From: Herbaspirillum sp. RTI4
Lineage (GTDB): Bacteria; Pseudomonadota; Gammaproteobacteria; Burkholderiales; Burkholderiaceae_D
Assembly: GCF_034313965.1 (NCBI RefSeq)
Contig: NZ_JAVIWQ010000002.1
Coordinates: forward strand, 3,100,001 to 3,164,000
Length of the DNA stretch: 64,000 nt
Reading direction: 5' to 3'
The notes below the pieces were generated by a model, which did not search any database, had not been told where the DNA came from, and worked only from the letters and a program-made list of their open reading frames with translations. The first letter of the stretch is position 1. Each line of letters begins with the position of its first letter. A program made the translations under genes and the position numbers. Below, piece by piece: positions 53,137-64,000 of this stretch.

Positions 53137-53850
53137 TCAGTTATTGAACACGTCCGCGCCCTTGGGCACGACAAAGCGGAAAGTCGTCGCATTGAGCGCG
53201 GGATTTTTTTCAAAATGGCTTAAGGTGAGCAGCGTTACCTGACCGAAGGAATCGTGCAGCTCCATCGCTTCCGGCAAGCCGTTGCGCAAACCGATGGAGA
53301 TGCTGTCGAAGGTCGTGTCCTTGGTCTTGGGCGTGGCTTGCAGCCATTCCAGTCCGTCCTTGGATGCCCCTTCCTTCAGCGTGAAATTCTTTTCCAGATC
53401 GTTGCTGCCGAACAGGATCGCCGCCGGTGACGAACCGAGCGCGTTGTCCAGTTTCTTGGTCGTGACCTGATTCAGATCCTTGTCGTAGATGTAGAGCTTC
53501 TCGCCATCGGCTTGCAGCAACTGGTCGTAGGGCTTTTGATAGGTCCAGATGAATTTGCCGGGACGGGCAAAAACGAAGGTGCCGGTCGATGCGCTCGACA
53601 CCTTGGCCTTGCCGCTTTCAGTCTTGACCAACCGCTGGCTGAACTCGCCCTTGGCCGACTGGGTGGTAGTGGTAAAACTCTTGAATTGCTCCAGCGCGCT
53701 GGCCATTGCCAGTGTCGGCAGCAGCGCCAGCGTCAGTGCGGCAGCGCCGAGCAGGTGGGCTGGTCGTTGCAGGAAGGGATGGGATGACATGGTTTGCTTT
53801 CTCATTGCTTGCGTTCTCATTGCTTGCGTTCTCATAGCTTGCTTTTTCAT
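53137..53850 (-). CDS. lolA: outer-membrane lipoprotein carrier LolA
   Basis: About 237 residues from ATG 53850. A signal peptide ends near LPTLAMASA, and the mature half-barrel domain begins [24 protein letters not shown], with [32 protein letters not shown] as the family core. It ferries lipoproteins through the periplasm to LolB. The start region is unusual: five in-frame ATG codons lie in a 15-bp tandem repeat (53787-53850) so that the N terminus reads [14 protein letters not shown] 53850 follows a GAGTAAGG site; 53790 (MSSHPF) is the other likely start. ftsK lies just upstream. Confidence 0.93.
   Translation of the reverse strand: MKKQAMRTQAMRTQAMRKQTMSSHPFLQRPAHLLGAAALTLALLPTLAMASALEQFKSFTTTTQSAKGEFSQRLVKTESGKAKVSSASTGTFVFARPGKFIWTYQKPYDQLLQADGEKLYIYDKDLNQVTTKKLDNALGSSPAAILFGSNDLEKNFTLKEGASKDGLEWLQATPKTKDTTFDSISIGLRNGLPEAMELHDSFGQVTLLTLSHFEKNPALNATTFRFVVPKGADVFNN
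53787..53850 (-). repeat. 15-bp tandem repeat supplying several ATG codons at the lolA start
   Basis: Units of the form ATGAGAACGCAAGCA (minus strand) repeat head to tail, each beginning with ATG in the lolA frame. Two copies are identical and three more are degenerate. Changes in copy number would stay in frame. Confidence 0.8.
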
Positions 53851-53854
53851 TGCC

Positions 53855-56191
53855 TTACTCTTCATTGTTGGCGGCACCGACCGGCACCAGAATGTCGCGA
53901 TTACCGTTCGACTGCATGGCCGACACCAGACCGCTTTGTTCCATTTGTTCCAGCAGACGCGCCGCCCGGTTGTAGCCGATGCGCAAGTGGCGCTGCACCA
54001 GCGAAATCGAAGGACGGCGGTTTTTGAGCACCACGGCTACCGCCTGATCGTACAGTTCGTCAGCCTCGCCGCCGGCTGAGGCACCGCCACCGACAGCACC
54101 GTCGGCGTCGTCCATCACGCCGCCTTCCAGAATGCCTTCGATGTAGTTCGGTTCGCCTTGCGCCTTCAGATAATCGACGACCCTATGCACCTCCTCATCG
54201 GAAACGAAAGCGCCATGCACCCGTATCGGCAGGCCGGTGCCGGGCGGCATGTACAGCATATCGCCCATGCCGAGCAGCGCTTCCGCGCCCATCTGGTCGA
54301 GAATGGTGCGGGAATCGATCTTGCTGCTGACCTGGAACGCGATGCGGGTCGGGATATTGGCCTTGATCAGACCGGTAATCACATCGACCGAAGGCCGCTG
54401 CGTCGCCAGAATCAGATGGATACCCGCAGCACGCGCCTTTTGGGCGATACGGGCGATCAGTTCTTCCACCTTTTTGCCGACTACCATCATCAGATCGGCC
54501 AACTCGTCGATGATGATGACGATGGTTTCCAGCTGTTCCAGCGGCTCCGGGGCATCCGGGGTCAGGCTGAACGGATTGGGGATTTTCTCGCCGCGCTTGT
54601 CGGCGTCGATAATTTTCTGGTTGTAGCCGGCCAGATTGCGCACGCCCAGCTTGGACATGCGCTTGTAGCGGCGTTCCATTTCAGCCACCGCCCAGTTCAG
54701 CGCGTGTCCGGCCTGACTCATGTCGGTCACCACCGGTGCCAGCAAATGGGGAATGCCTTCGTAGATCGACAGTTCCAGCATCTTCGGATCGATCAGAATC
54801 AGCCGCACCTGCTTGGGCGTGGCTTTGTACAGCAGCGACAGGATGGTGGCATTAATACCGACCGATTTACCCGAACCGGTGGTGCCAGCCACCAGCAAAT
54901 GGGGCATTTTGGCCAGATCGGCCACGATAGGATTGCCGCCGATGTCCTTGCCCAGCGCAATCGTCAGGTTGGAAACGCCGTCGTGATAGACCTTGGAGCT
55001 GAGAATTTCGGTCAGCCGCACGATCTGCCGTTTCGGGTTCGGCAGTTCCAGTCCCATGTAATTTTTGCCGGGGATTACTTCCACCACCCGAATCGAGGTC
55101 AGCGACAAGGAACGCGCCAGATCGCGCGCCAGACCGACGATCTGGCTGCCCTTGACGCCGGTTGCCGGTTCAATTTCATAGCGCGTGATGACCGGGCCAG
55201 GATAGGCCGCGATGACCTTGACCACCACGCCGAAATCGGACAATTTCTTTTCAATCAGCCGGCTGTTGAATTCCATCGTCTCCACGCTGACGGTCTGCTG
55301 CACCGGCGGCGCTTCGTCCAGCAGGGACAGCGGCGGCAAGCTACCGTCGTCGTCGTCATGGAACAAAGTACTCTGCTTTTCCTTTTCGATGCGCTCGGAT
55401 TTCGGTACCGAGATGACTTGCGGTTCAATCCGTACCGGCTGCGCGTTTTCCTTTGCGGCGCGTTCATGCACCAGAACCTCTTCGCGCTTGACGGCGGCAA
55501 CATGGCCCAGTTTGCGGTCTTCCCATGCCGACAGGAAATTTTTGGCCCACAACAGTGTATTTTCCAGCCCGGCACCGATACGCTCGACGACCGTCAGCCA
55601 GGAAACATGAAAAAACAGGCTGAATCCCATGCCGAACAGCAACAGCAATACCAGCGTTGCCCCTGTAAAACCCAGTCCCGTCTGCGCGCTACCGCCGATC
55701 AGCTGACCCAGCACGCCGCCGGGAGGGCGCGGCAAGGCCGTTTTCAGGCTGTACAGGCGCATGTATTCGATACCTACGCTGCTGGCGACCAGAAAAACGA
55801 AGCCGGCCAGCCGGGCAACGGCTTCCAGAGGATGAATTACCGGTTTTTTGCTTTCCACCAGGAAACGCACCGAGAGCTTGCGGTAGTCCAGCCACAGCAG
55901 ACGTCCCAGCAAGACGCACCACCACCATGCCGATAAACCGAAGATGTAAAGCAACAGGTCTGCCACCCATGCGCCTATGCGCCCGCCCCAGTTATGCAGA
56001 TGCGGCACAGTGGCCGCATACGACCAGCTAGGATCGCTTTTGGAATAGCTGAGCAGAATAATGATCAGGTAAAAAGTCAGTGCGCCCAGAGCCAGCCAGC
56101 GTGCTTCGTACAACAGGCGCACCAGCCAGCTGGGCATGGGGGCCGCTTCGGGCTTGGCGTTGCGGGTATAGGACTGGGATGCTTTGCTCAT
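53855..56191 (-). CDS. ftsK: DNA translocase FtsK
   Basis: 778 residues from ATG 56191 ([15 protein letters not shown]). Four or five N-terminal membrane helices (about 25-190), a short linker (about 200-310), then the alpha-beta motor with Walker [13 protein letters not shown] and Walker [12 protein letters not shown]. The C-terminal gamma winged helix ([24 protein letters not shown]) reads KOPS sites. It pumps DNA at the septum for dimer resolution. The linker is much shorter than in E. coli. lolA starts five bases before its stop in the overlapping sense. Confidence 0.96.
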   Translation of the reverse strand: MSKASQSYTRNAKPEAAPMPSWLVRLLYEARWLALGALTFYLIIILLSYSKSDPSWSYAATVPHLHNWGGRIGAWVADLLLYIFGLSAWWWCVLLGRLLWLDYRKLSVRFLVESKKPVIHPLEAVARLAGFVFLVASSVGIEYMRLYSLKTALPRPPGGVLGQLIGGSAQTGLGFTGATLVLLLLFGMGFSLFFHVSWLTVVERIGAGLENTLLWAKNFLSAWEDRKLGHVAAVKREEVLVHERAAKENAQPVRIEPQVISVPKSERIEKEKQSTLFHDDDDGSLPPLSLLDEAPPVQQTVSVETMEFNSRLIEKKLSDFGVVVKVIAAYPGPVITRYEIEPATGVKGSQIVGLARDLARSLSLTSIRVVEVIPGKNYMGLELPNPKRQIVRLTEILSSKVYHDGVSNLTIALGKDIGGNPIVADLAKMPHLLVAGTTGSGKSVGINATILSLLYKATPKQVRLILIDPKMLELSIYEGIPHLLAPVVTDMSQAGHALNWAVAEMERRYKRMSKLGVRNLAGYNQKIIDADKRGEKIPNPFSLTPDAPEPLEQLETIVIIIDELADLMMVVGKKVEELIARIAQKARAAGIHLILATQRPSVDVITGLIKANIPTRIAFQVSSKIDSRTILDQMGAEALLGMGDMLYMPPGTGLPIRVHGAFVSDEEVHRVVDYLKAQGEPNYIEGILEGGVMDDADGAVGGGASAGGEADELYDQAVAVVLKNRRPSISLVQRHLRIGYNRAARLLEQMEQSGLVSAMQSNGNRDILVPVGAANNEE

Positions 56192-57556
<1,365 letters not shown>

Positions 57557-57634
57557 GCGCCAGCAGACGCCTCCTGAGCACAAACTCAACATACAGCGTC
57601 TGCAAAGCCAGCACCCCCCCGGAGCGACTTCGCC

Positions 57635-58288
57635 ATGCCCGCATCCATCAAGGATTTTACCGATCTGAAATCCCTGCGCCGCGATTTGCAAGCGCAGGAA
57701 AAGACACGTCGGGAAGCGGAAGCGCTGCGGCTCATCCAGCAAGAACAATTGCGTGTGGAAGCGGATTTATTCCGCAGCAGCATCGGCATCGTCGCGCCCC
57801 TGCCCGGCAACGGCAAGCTGCCTCCTGTGCCAGCCCGTCCGCTGCCGATTGCCCGCCACCATCTGGCCGATGAGCAAGCGGCGCTGATGGAGTCGATTTC
57901 CGACGATTTCACCGCCGAAACTCTCATTGAAAGCGATGCCTCGCTCAGTTTCGCCCGCAACGGCGTGAGTCTGGAAGTGGTGCGCAAACTGCGGCGCGGC
58001 CACTGGACAATTCAGGCGCAGCTCGATCTGCATGGCATGCGCCGCGAAGAAGCGCGTGATTCTTTGGGCGAGTTTCTGCGTCAGGCGCGACAAGGCGGCC
58101 TGCGCTGCGTGCGCGTGATTCACGGCAAGGGATTGGGTTCGGTCAACCGCGAACCGGTTCTGAAAGAAAAGGTGCGCAACTGGCTGGCACAAAAAGAAGA
58201 AGTGATGGCATTCTGCCAGGCGCGCGCCGCCGATGGTGGCTCGGGCGCGCTGGTGGTGCTACTGAAGTCGGGAACCTCCGCCGCCTGA
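57635..58288 (+). CDS. Smr domain endonuclease-like protein
   Basis: 217 residues. The N-terminal half (about 1-115) is charged and helical. The Smr domain follows with the two hallmark motifs LDLHGMRREEAR (about 132-143) and RVIHGKGLGS (about 164-173). Stand-alone Smr proteins resemble the endonuclease domain of MutS2 and some have nicking or ribosome-rescue roles. The precise job is unknown. It ends 22 bases from the convergent glnB gene. Confidence 0.88.
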   Translation: MPASIKDFTDLKSLRRDLQAQEKTRREAEALRLIQQEQLRVEADLFRSSIGIVAPLPGNGKLPPVPARPLPIARHHLADEQAALMESISDDFTAETLIESDASLSFARNGVSLEVVRKLRRGHWTIQAQLDLHGMRREEARDSLGEFLRQARQGGLRCVRVIHGKGLGSVNREPVLKEKVRNWLAQKEEVMAFCQARAADGGSGALVVLLKSGTSAA

Positions 58289-58310
58289 GCGCGACGGAGA
58301 AAATTTCTGT

Positions 58311-58718
<408 letters not shown>

Positions 58719-58812
58719 CTATTGTAGAGCGCATTGCCCTACAACGTCAGAATTGCCCTCGCCAAAGAGAAAAGTATTCCCGGCATCTCCGCTCATCCAG
58801 AGGCCATTGCAC

Positions 58813-59520
58813 TCAATGTACGCTCAATTGCCCGTAAAGTTCGTTCGCCCGCAGCAGATGGCTCCGCATCGCTTCCGCCGCTGCATCAGCATCATGCAGA
58901 GCAATCGCATCGACGATGCGCTGATGTTCGGCCAGTGTCAGTTCTTCCGCGCCCGGTGCGCGCACCAGCGTTTGGTAATACTCACTGGCCCAGCGGAACA
59001 TCGATTCAACGATGGAAGGAAAAATGGGATTGCCGCTGATATCGGCGATTTCACGATGGAAGGCCATGTCGCGTTCGATGAATTCTTCGAGGTTGACCAT
59101 CGATGCCCGATGTTGCGCGATGCTCTCGCGCAAACGGGCGATCTGCTCTTGCGTGGCGCGCTCGGCCGCCATGCGCGCCGTACTGGTTTCCAGAAAGACC
59201 CGCGCTTCTTTCAAATGCCGCAGCATGTCCGGCTGCGTGCGCAAGATGTGCATGGCACCGCTGGCAATCTGGGCGATCAGGCGGTCGGCGGTCGGTTCAA
59301 TCACCCGCGCCCGTTCGCCGTGGACGATTTCCACGAAACCGGAACGCTCCATTGCCTGCAAGGCTTCGCGCACCGCCGGGCGACCCACGCCGTACAGTTC
59401 CATCAGTTCACGCTCGGACGGCAGTTGCGCGCCGGGCGGAATTTGTCCTGAACGGATGCGCTCCATCAGGCGATCCAGCACTTCCTGATAGAGCTTGCGA
59501 CGCGGAATAATTTCGCTCAT
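58813..59520 (-). CDS. NanR-like FCD-type GntR regulator
   Basis: 235 residues. The winged helix has PPGAQLPSERELMELYGVGRPAVREALQAMERSG, followed by an FCD domain with the DMAFHREIADISGNPIF metal/ligand pattern. The sequence resembles E. coli NanR more than other FCD members (GERARV and LQSHL-like end), but the genes next to it are not for sialic acid. It is the last gene of the RuBisCO-like operon and is expected to control that operon in response to a sugar acid. Confidence 0.88.
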   Translation of the reverse strand: MSEIIPRRKLYQEVLDRLMERIRSGQIPPGAQLPSERELMELYGVGRPAVREALQAMERSGFVEIVHGERARVIEPTADRLIAQIASGAMHILRTQPDMLRHLKEARVFLETSTARMAAERATQEQIARLRESIAQHRASMVNLEEFIERDMAFHREIADISGNPIFPSIVESMFRWASEYYQTLVRAPGAEELTLAEHQRIVDAIALHDADAAAEAMRSHLLRANELYGQLSVH

Positions 59521-59605
59521 GGCTTCATTCTGGTAACGGGGATAAGTGAAGCCGGGACTGTACCACGCCCGACTTCACTGACCGCCGGGGTGGGCAGACC
59601 GGCCC

Positions 59606-60847
59606 TTACCAAAATCCCAGTGCGGCGCGCAAAGCAGGATGCGTTTGCGCGTGCTGTTCCAGAGGGATGCCTTCGACTGCGGCAACCCAGGCTTCGCGCA
59701 AAGCACTGACACCGGCAGCCACCCCTTGCGGATGGCCGAAAATGCCGCCGCCCGCCGTGTGAATCAGATCGGTGCAAGCAATAGCGCGGTAGGTATCGGC
59801 GGCCTGCAAACCGGTCTGCCCCGAACTGAATACCGGCATGGCCTCCATCGCGGCTTGCGGCATCACCGGCGTCAGTACGGCGCGCGCAGCAGCGATCACG
59901 CTATCGTCCGGTTCGCTGAATTTATTGCGCAAGCCATTGACGTGCATATGGTCGGCCCCGGCCAGTCGCCAGATGGCCTGCCACGGCGCGTAGTCCCAAC
60001 CCAGTTGCGGACAACGCGAGAGATAGCCCCAACCGGCGCGATGCGCATGAATCGGCAATTGCGCATGACGACGCAACTCCAGCAGACCGACCAGACCGAT
60101 CGCATTCAGATTGGCCATGACGCAAGTGCCGCCCTCCGCCAGCACCAGATCATGCCGCCGTCGCATCTGATCCAGATCGCCGGTCAGATTGAAGGCCACC
60201 ATGACTTTTTTGCCGGTGCGCTGCGCATGCTCGTTAATGACGCGCATGACGCCGCGCACACGCTGGTCGAACGGACACTGGGTGCCGTCGGCCTGCAATT
60301 CATCGTCCTTGATGAAATCGACTCCACCCTGCACCAGTTCGCGCACCTGCTGCACGGTTTCCTCCACCGACAAGCCGATGCTGGGCTTGATGATGGTGCC
60401 AATCAGCGGCCCCTGCGCCACGCCGGTCAGACGGCGGGTGCCGGCGATACCGAAGGCTGGTCCGGGATATGCGGTAGCAAACGCCGACGGCAGCCGCAGC
60501 CCGGTCAGACGCAAACCGGAGACCTGCCGCAATTCGAACAAATTGCCGGCAATCGTCGACATCAGATTGGGCAAGGACGGGCCGATATTCTCCAACGGCC
60601 AGGAAATTTCCATATTGCAGCGGGTGTAAACCTTGGACGCCATCCCCCCCGGCAAGCTGGGAGTGCTGCTGGCATCGAGTATCTCCAGCCGTTCGACGCG
60701 GGCGCCGGAACGCGCTTTCAGTTCCGGCGTTTCGGTCGGCAAGGCCACGAAAGTACCGCTCGACTGTTCGCCGGCAATAACTTCGGCCGCGCGGGTCGGG
60801 TCGTCGCCGGTTTCCATCCAATAACTGGCGTATATGCGTTCGCTCAC
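59606..60847 (-). CDS. RuBisCO-like protein, probable 3-oxo-isoapionate-4-phosphate-type (de/trans)carboxylase
   Basis: 413 residues of form IV RuBisCO large-subunit fold. The carbamylated lysine and metal ligands are conserved in GGVDFIKDDEL, and the catalytic lysine in IGTIIKPSIGLS, where true RuBisCO has a second lysine two residues on. The loop-6 lysine region (FSSGQTGLQAADTY) lacks the usual GKLEGE, so it cannot be a CO2-fixing enzyme. The N-terminal AGEQSSGTF stretch and the ApnO-like neighbour suggest the apionate-pathway group (OiaX/OiaT). It is 11 bases downstream of the ApnO-like gene. The substrate is inferred. Confidence 0.82.
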   Translation of the reverse strand: MSERIYASYWMETGDDPTRAAEVIAGEQSSGTFVALPTETPELKARSGARVERLEILDASSTPSLPGGMASKVYTRCNMEISWPLENIGPSLPNLMSTIAGNLFELRQVSGLRLTGLRLPSAFATAYPGPAFGIAGTRRLTGVAQGPLIGTIIKPSIGLSVEETVQQVRELVQGGVDFIKDDELQADGTQCPFDQRVRGVMRVINEHAQRTGKKVMVAFNLTGDLDQMRRRHDLVLAEGGTCVMANLNAIGLVGLLELRRHAQLPIHAHRAGWGYLSRCPQLGWDYAPWQAIWRLAGADHMHVNGLRNKFSEPDDSVIAAARAVLTPVMPQAAMEAMPVFSSGQTGLQAADTYRAIACTDLIHTAGGGIFGHPQGVAAGVSALREAWVAAVEGIPLEQHAQTHPALRAALGFW

Positions 60848-60858
60848 GGTTGGTTTCC

Positions 60859-61689
60859 TCAGGTGATACGGCGGATGCTTTCGGCGATTTCTTCGCGGTC
60901 GAACACTTTGATCCAGTCGTCGCGCATCAGTCGCGGCTTGCCGAATTGGATCGCTTTGTTGCAGGCATCTGAAAACGCGCCGGGGATTTCATTGAAAATC
61001 ACTGCGCCCAGAATGTTCATGTGGCCGAGCAGAAAGTCGCGTGCCGCTTCTTTCGGTACGCCGCGCCGGACGGTTTCGTCCATCGCTTCGCGCATGACGG
61101 CCAACAGCGTCGCGCACACGGTTTCCGACAAGCCCGGTTCCAGCAAGGCCATCTGGTCCACGGTCAGGCGGTAAGAGCGCAGTATGGGGGCATAAATGAC
61201 TTTGGCCACATCTTCACCGAGATCGAAGGCCGATTCCGGGCCTTGCATCAGGGCGCTGGTAATCGATTGCTTGGCCGCGGCACCGCCAAAATAATCGCGC
61301 CGCGCTTCTTCCGTGGTCTCGTCGTTATAAATCAAGGGATGGCAGGGATGCGCCACGAAATAGGTCAGGTCTGCCCGGTCCGGGAGATGACCGGCAAAAG
61401 GCGCGGCGGCGTCCAGCGTCATGAGCATGGTGCCGGCGCGCAACTTGGGGGCGATTTCGGCGGCGATCTTGCCGATCAGGGTGTCCGGCACAGCCAGGAT
61501 GACTACATCGGCATTGTCCAGCGCGGCATCGACGCTCACGCACTCAATGCCGAGTTCGTCTTTCAGGCGTTGCTGACCGGCTGCGCCGACTTCGACGTGA
61601 GCGACGCGGTAATCGGATTTTTGCAAATTCTTCGACAGGCGCACGCCCATTTTTCCACCGGCGCCGAACAGGGCAATTTTTTCATTCAT
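60859..61689 (-). CDS. apnO: ApnO-like D-apionate oxidoisomerase (6-phosphogluconate-dehydrogenase-like fold)
   Basis: 276 residues. The N-terminal Rossmann motif is ALFGAGGKMGVRLSKNLQ, the coenzyme region continues with VEVGAAGQQRL and VILAVPD, and a C-terminal helical domain (about 165-275) includes the GHMNILGAVIFNEIPGAFSDAC stretch. The sequence matches what I know of D-apionate oxidoisomerase, which turns D-apionate into 3-oxo-isoapionate with NAD. The name rests on memory and on the RuBisCO-like neighbour; another branched sugar acid is possible. It follows the MFS carrier gene by 97 bases. Confidence 0.62.
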   Translation of the reverse strand: MNEKIALFGAGGKMGVRLSKNLQKSDYRVAHVEVGAAGQQRLKDELGIECVSVDAALDNADVVILAVPDTLIGKIAAEIAPKLRAGTMLMTLDAAAPFAGHLPDRADLTYFVAHPCHPLIYNDETTEEARRDYFGGAAAKQSITSALMQGPESAFDLGEDVAKVIYAPILRSYRLTVDQMALLEPGLSETVCATLLAVMREAMDETVRRGVPKEAARDFLLGHMNILGAVIFNEIPGAFSDACNKAIQFGKPRLMRDDWIKVFDREEIAESIRRIT

Positions 61690-61786
61690 GAGAACTCTCC
61701 ATTAAAACGGTCGTGATTTGTTAAACATAGGCTTGGGGTACGACTCGCCCTTTGCAGGCGGCGAGCCGCTCTGCTTGGCTGACTGC

Positions 61787-63142
61787 TTAGCTGACTGAAG
61801 CGGTACTCAGCGCATCGGCTGGCAAAGCGCTTTCGCTCTCCGCCACTTTGCTGCTGCTTCCGATACTAAAAATGATGATGGCCGACAGCAGCATGAAAGC
61901 GCCGACGATGAACATCGGTGCCTGAAACGAGCCGGTCGCATCTTTTACAGCGCCGGTGACGAATGGCGCGATGAAACCGGCGGCGTTGCCTATCGTATTG
62001 ATCAGGGCAATCCCTGCTGCGGCTGCCGCGCCGGACAGAAAGCGCGAGGGAATCGACCAGAAAGTCGGCAAGGCCGAAAAGATGGCGCAGGCCGTCACCG
62101 TGATGACGAGGATACTGGCGGCAGGCGAGTTCATGTACAGGGCCAGCGGGATGCTGGCAGCACCGATCAGCGCAGGCACGCCGACATGCCACGAACGCAC
62201 GCCGCGTTTAGTGGCGTCGCGGCTCCACAAATACAGGGCAAGACCGGCAGGCAGATACGGTATGGCCGTAATCAAGCCTTTCTGGAACACGCTGAATTTG
62301 CTGCCGAACTGCACTTCAAAGCCGCCGATGATGGTCGGCAGGAAAAACGCCAGCGCATACAAGCCGTAAATCAAACCGAAATACACCAAGGACAATTGCC
62401 ACACGCGCGGATTACAAAACGCTTCGCCAACGCGGGCCGGACGCTCCTTGGTTTTTGCCTGCTCTTCGCGATCCAGCTCGGAGATCAGCCAGGATTTTTC
62501 TTCGCGTGTCAGCCAGTTCGCTTGCGCCGGACTGTCGGACAAATAAAACCAGGCGATGATGCCGACCACAATGGCGGGAATTGCTACGCCGCCGAACATC
62601 AGACGCCAGCCTTCCAGTCCGAATGTGCCGTTAGCCTGAATCAGCAATGCGGCGACTGGCGCGCCAATGACGATGGTCAGCGGCTGCGCCAGATAGAACA
62701 GCGCCAAGATATGGCTGCGATGGCGGCTCGGCACCCACATGCTCAGGAACAGAATCGCGCCGGGGAAAAATCCCGCCTCTGCCACGCCCAGGAAAAAGCG
62801 CAGCGCATACAAGCCGGGAATGCTGCTGACCCAAGTGAAGAGCAGTGCCACGACGCCCCAGGTCACCATGATGCGGGCCAGCCAGCGTCGCGCGCCGAAG
62901 CGGTAGAGGGCGAGATTGCTGGGTATTTCCAGCAGGATATAGCCGATAAAAAAGACCCCGGCAGCAAAACCGAACTGCGCGGCAGTCAGGCCGAGATCCT
63001 TGCTTAGCCCATTCGGTCCGGCGAAGGAGATGGCGGTCCGGTCAAGAAAATTGATGAAAAACATTAAGGCGATGAAGGGAACCAGTCGTAACGATACCTT
63101 TCGGATTACCGCTTTTTCTACGGCTTTATTTTGCACACTCAT
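61787..63142 (-). CDS. MFS transporter, ACS (anion:cation symporter) family
   Basis: 451 residues with 12 predicted membrane helices. The signature FINFLDRTAISFAGP (helix 1) and the loop 2-3 region RFGARRWLARIMVTWG fit the ACS family, which imports organic and sugar acids such as glucarate, hexuronates and tartrate. A cytoplasmic linker around 205-240 is rich in Glu/Lys. It is the first gene of the operon and so the probable importer of the acid handled by the next enzymes. The C-terminal 20 residues are Ser/Ala-rich. Confidence 0.92.
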   Translation of the reverse strand: MSVQNKAVEKAVIRKVSLRLVPFIALMFFINFLDRTAISFAGPNGLSKDLGLTAAQFGFAAGVFFIGYILLEIPSNLALYRFGARRWLARIMVTWGVVALLFTWVSSIPGLYALRFFLGVAEAGFFPGAILFLSMWVPSRHRSHILALFYLAQPLTIVIGAPVAALLIQANGTFGLEGWRLMFGGVAIPAIVVGIIAWFYLSDSPAQANWLTREEKSWLISELDREEQAKTKERPARVGEAFCNPRVWQLSLVYFGLIYGLYALAFFLPTIIGGFEVQFGSKFSVFQKGLITAIPYLPAGLALYLWSRDATKRGVRSWHVGVPALIGAASIPLALYMNSPAASILVITVTACAIFSALPTFWSIPSRFLSGAAAAAGIALINTIGNAAGFIAPFVTGAVKDATGSFQAPMFIVGAFMLLSAIIIFSIGSSSKVAESESALPADALSTASVS

Positions 63143-63586
63143 GCTGTCTCCTGAAGTGATATGGCGCGGCAGACACCCGTTCTTATTGACCGCTTCACCG
63201 ACTACTTTGGCCGGATTGCGTCAACCGCTGTTTTTTTATGATTATTGTCGCCAGTCCATTTTTATCCAACTGGTATGATGACTATATCACAGCATCTTTC
63301 GATAATACCTCATGAAATATTCAAATAAAGGCAATCTCTGTATCCATCTTTTTTATAAAATTCATAAAATACATTAATAGTTAATTAAAAATGGTAGCCT
63401 GTATCTTTTCCAATAAAAAAATTGGATCGAGACTAAAAATCGTTAGCGGCATTAGTTGCATTAGTCAATTTAATGCACTGATCTCTCGCAACACCGGCTT
63501 GATTGCCATCCCAAAAGCGGGATCTTGCCTTTGCAAGGATGGAAAACGCTTCCCTTCAAAACACCACCAGAAACTGAAGGAATAAA
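63143..63586. other. AT-rich divergent intergenic region
   Basis: 444 bases, markedly AT-rich from about 63290 to 63420. It must hold promoters for the minus-strand sugar-acid operon and the plus-strand chemoreceptor. TGGTATGATGACTA at 63271-63284 has the outline of a GntR half-site pair (TGGT and ACTA), but the spacing is wider than the usual consensus. No small ORF is convincing. Confidence 0.4.
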
Positions 63587-64000
63587 ATGCGCCTGAACAC
63601 GCCCATCACGCAGAACGAATATCTGCTCAGCGACACCCACACCATTGTGTCGACTACTGATTTGCAAGGAAACATTACCTATGCAAATGCTTACTTCGTT
63701 GAAGTCAGTGGATTTACACGCCAGGAATTAATAGGCGCACCGCAAAACATCCTGCGTCACCCCGATATGCCGGTAGAAGCGTTCGCAGATTTTTGGGCGA
63801 CCATCAAAAATGGGCAGTCCTGGACCGGCATGGTAAAAAACCGCTGCAAAAATGGCGACTATTACTGGGTGCTGGCCAATGTGACGCCCGTGATCGAAAA
63901 CGGAAGTCCTGTCGGCTATATGTCCGTGCGCACCAAACCGAGCCGTGAGCAAGTCGATGCAGCAAGCAAGCTCTACCGCGAGATCAAAGAAGGCAATCCC
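63587..64000 (+). CDS. PAS-domain chemoreceptor (Aer-like), cut by window edge
   Basis: 138 residues are visible, starting at ATG 63587 with GAAGGA six to seven bases upstream; the frame is open to the end of the window. A PAS domain covers about 15-120 (STTDLQGNITYANAYFVEVSGF, NILRHPDMP, WTGMVKNRCKNGDYYWVLANVTPV), the form found at the N terminus of Aer-type energy-taxis receptors, where it binds FAD. The remaining sequence should contain the membrane and signalling domains. The call of a chemoreceptor is inferred from the PAS type. Confidence 0.8.
   Translation, partial: MRLNTPITQNEYLLSDTHTIVSTTDLQGNITYANAYFVEVSGFTRQELIGAPQNILRHPDMPVEAFADFWATIKNGQSWTGMVKNRCKNGDYYWVLANVTPVIENGSPVGYMSVRTKPSREQVDAASKLYREIKEGNP

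Noticed and set aside
54158..55936. 592-codon plus-strand frame opposite ftsK
   Set aside because: Antisense to ftsK; its translation is Gln/His/Arg-rich and matches no family, typical of a shadow frame in GC-rich DNA.
59639..61174. 511-codon plus-strand frame opposite the RuBisCO-like and ApnO-like genes
   Set aside because: Spans two well-supported genes antisense and shows no domain.
63271..63284. TGGTATGATGACTA as an operator of the NanR-like regulator
   Set aside because: The half-sites TGGT and ACTA are six bases apart, wider than the usual GntR spacing, and a similar loose pattern occurs at 33130; not enough to call.

Overview
The window looks like a chromosomal segment of a betaproteobacterium in the order Burkholderiales, most likely family Oxalobacteraceae (Herminiimonas/Collimonas/Glaciimonas-like). 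This is inferred from the moderately high GC content, the protein sequences and the housekeeping order serS-rarA-fdxA-lolA-ftsK-trxB near the right end. It is core chromosome carrying several accessory catabolic clusters and one integrated element. No rRNA, CRISPR array or intact insertion sequence is visible.

Layout. 1-3.5 kb: the end of an unknown gene, a membrane protein, a dCache diguanylate cyclase, tRNA-Gly and a small unknown gene. 3.6-16.4 kb: a sugar-acid region. An FCD-type GntR regulator faces an arabonate-dehydratase-like IlvD/Edd enzyme and an RraA-family aldolase. A long minus-strand operon then encodes an SDR dehydrogenase, a TRAP transporter (DctP plus a fused DctQM), two complete split transketolases in tandem and an LtnD-like dehydrogenase. 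A LysR regulator lies divergently, with a palindromic mobile-looking element in between. 17.4-25 kb: a probably Fur-controlled iron and copper operon (DUF2946, YcnI, FeoA, FeoB, a Cys-rich membrane protein, TonB-ExbB-ExbD, CopCD). 25-33 kb: a peptide/glutathione-type ABC importer with a GntR regulator and a gamma-glutamyltransferase. 33.4-38.6 kb: a YraQ/ArsP-like permease, selD-mnmH and a chemoreceptor. 39-39.7 kb: a toxin-antitoxin pair.

39.8-47.6 kb: an integrated element next to tRNA-Ser(CGA). It has a P4-type integrase, YefM-YoeB, a 249-residue unknown protein, and a seven-gene overlapping operon that begins with AlpA and includes an Ash/Icd-like ORF and a TOPRIM plus AAA primase-helicase. 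No capsid, tail or conjugation genes are seen, so it resembles a phage satellite or a minimal integrative element.

47.9-58.7 kb: an EAL-CBS-GGDEF protein and core genes (serS, rarA, fdxA, lolA, ftsK, trxB, smr, glnB). 58.8-63.1 kb: a second sugar-acid operon with an MFS carrier, an ApnO-like oxidoisomerase, a RuBisCO-like protein and a NanR-type regulator, pointing to apionate or a related branched sugar acid. The window ends inside a PAS-type chemoreceptor.

The observations most worth following are the duplicated split transketolase/TRAP operon, the RuBisCO-like/ApnO operon without a linked kinase, the satellite-like element with its direct repeats and iteron-like motifs, and the pair of related palindromic elements flanking the SDR gene.
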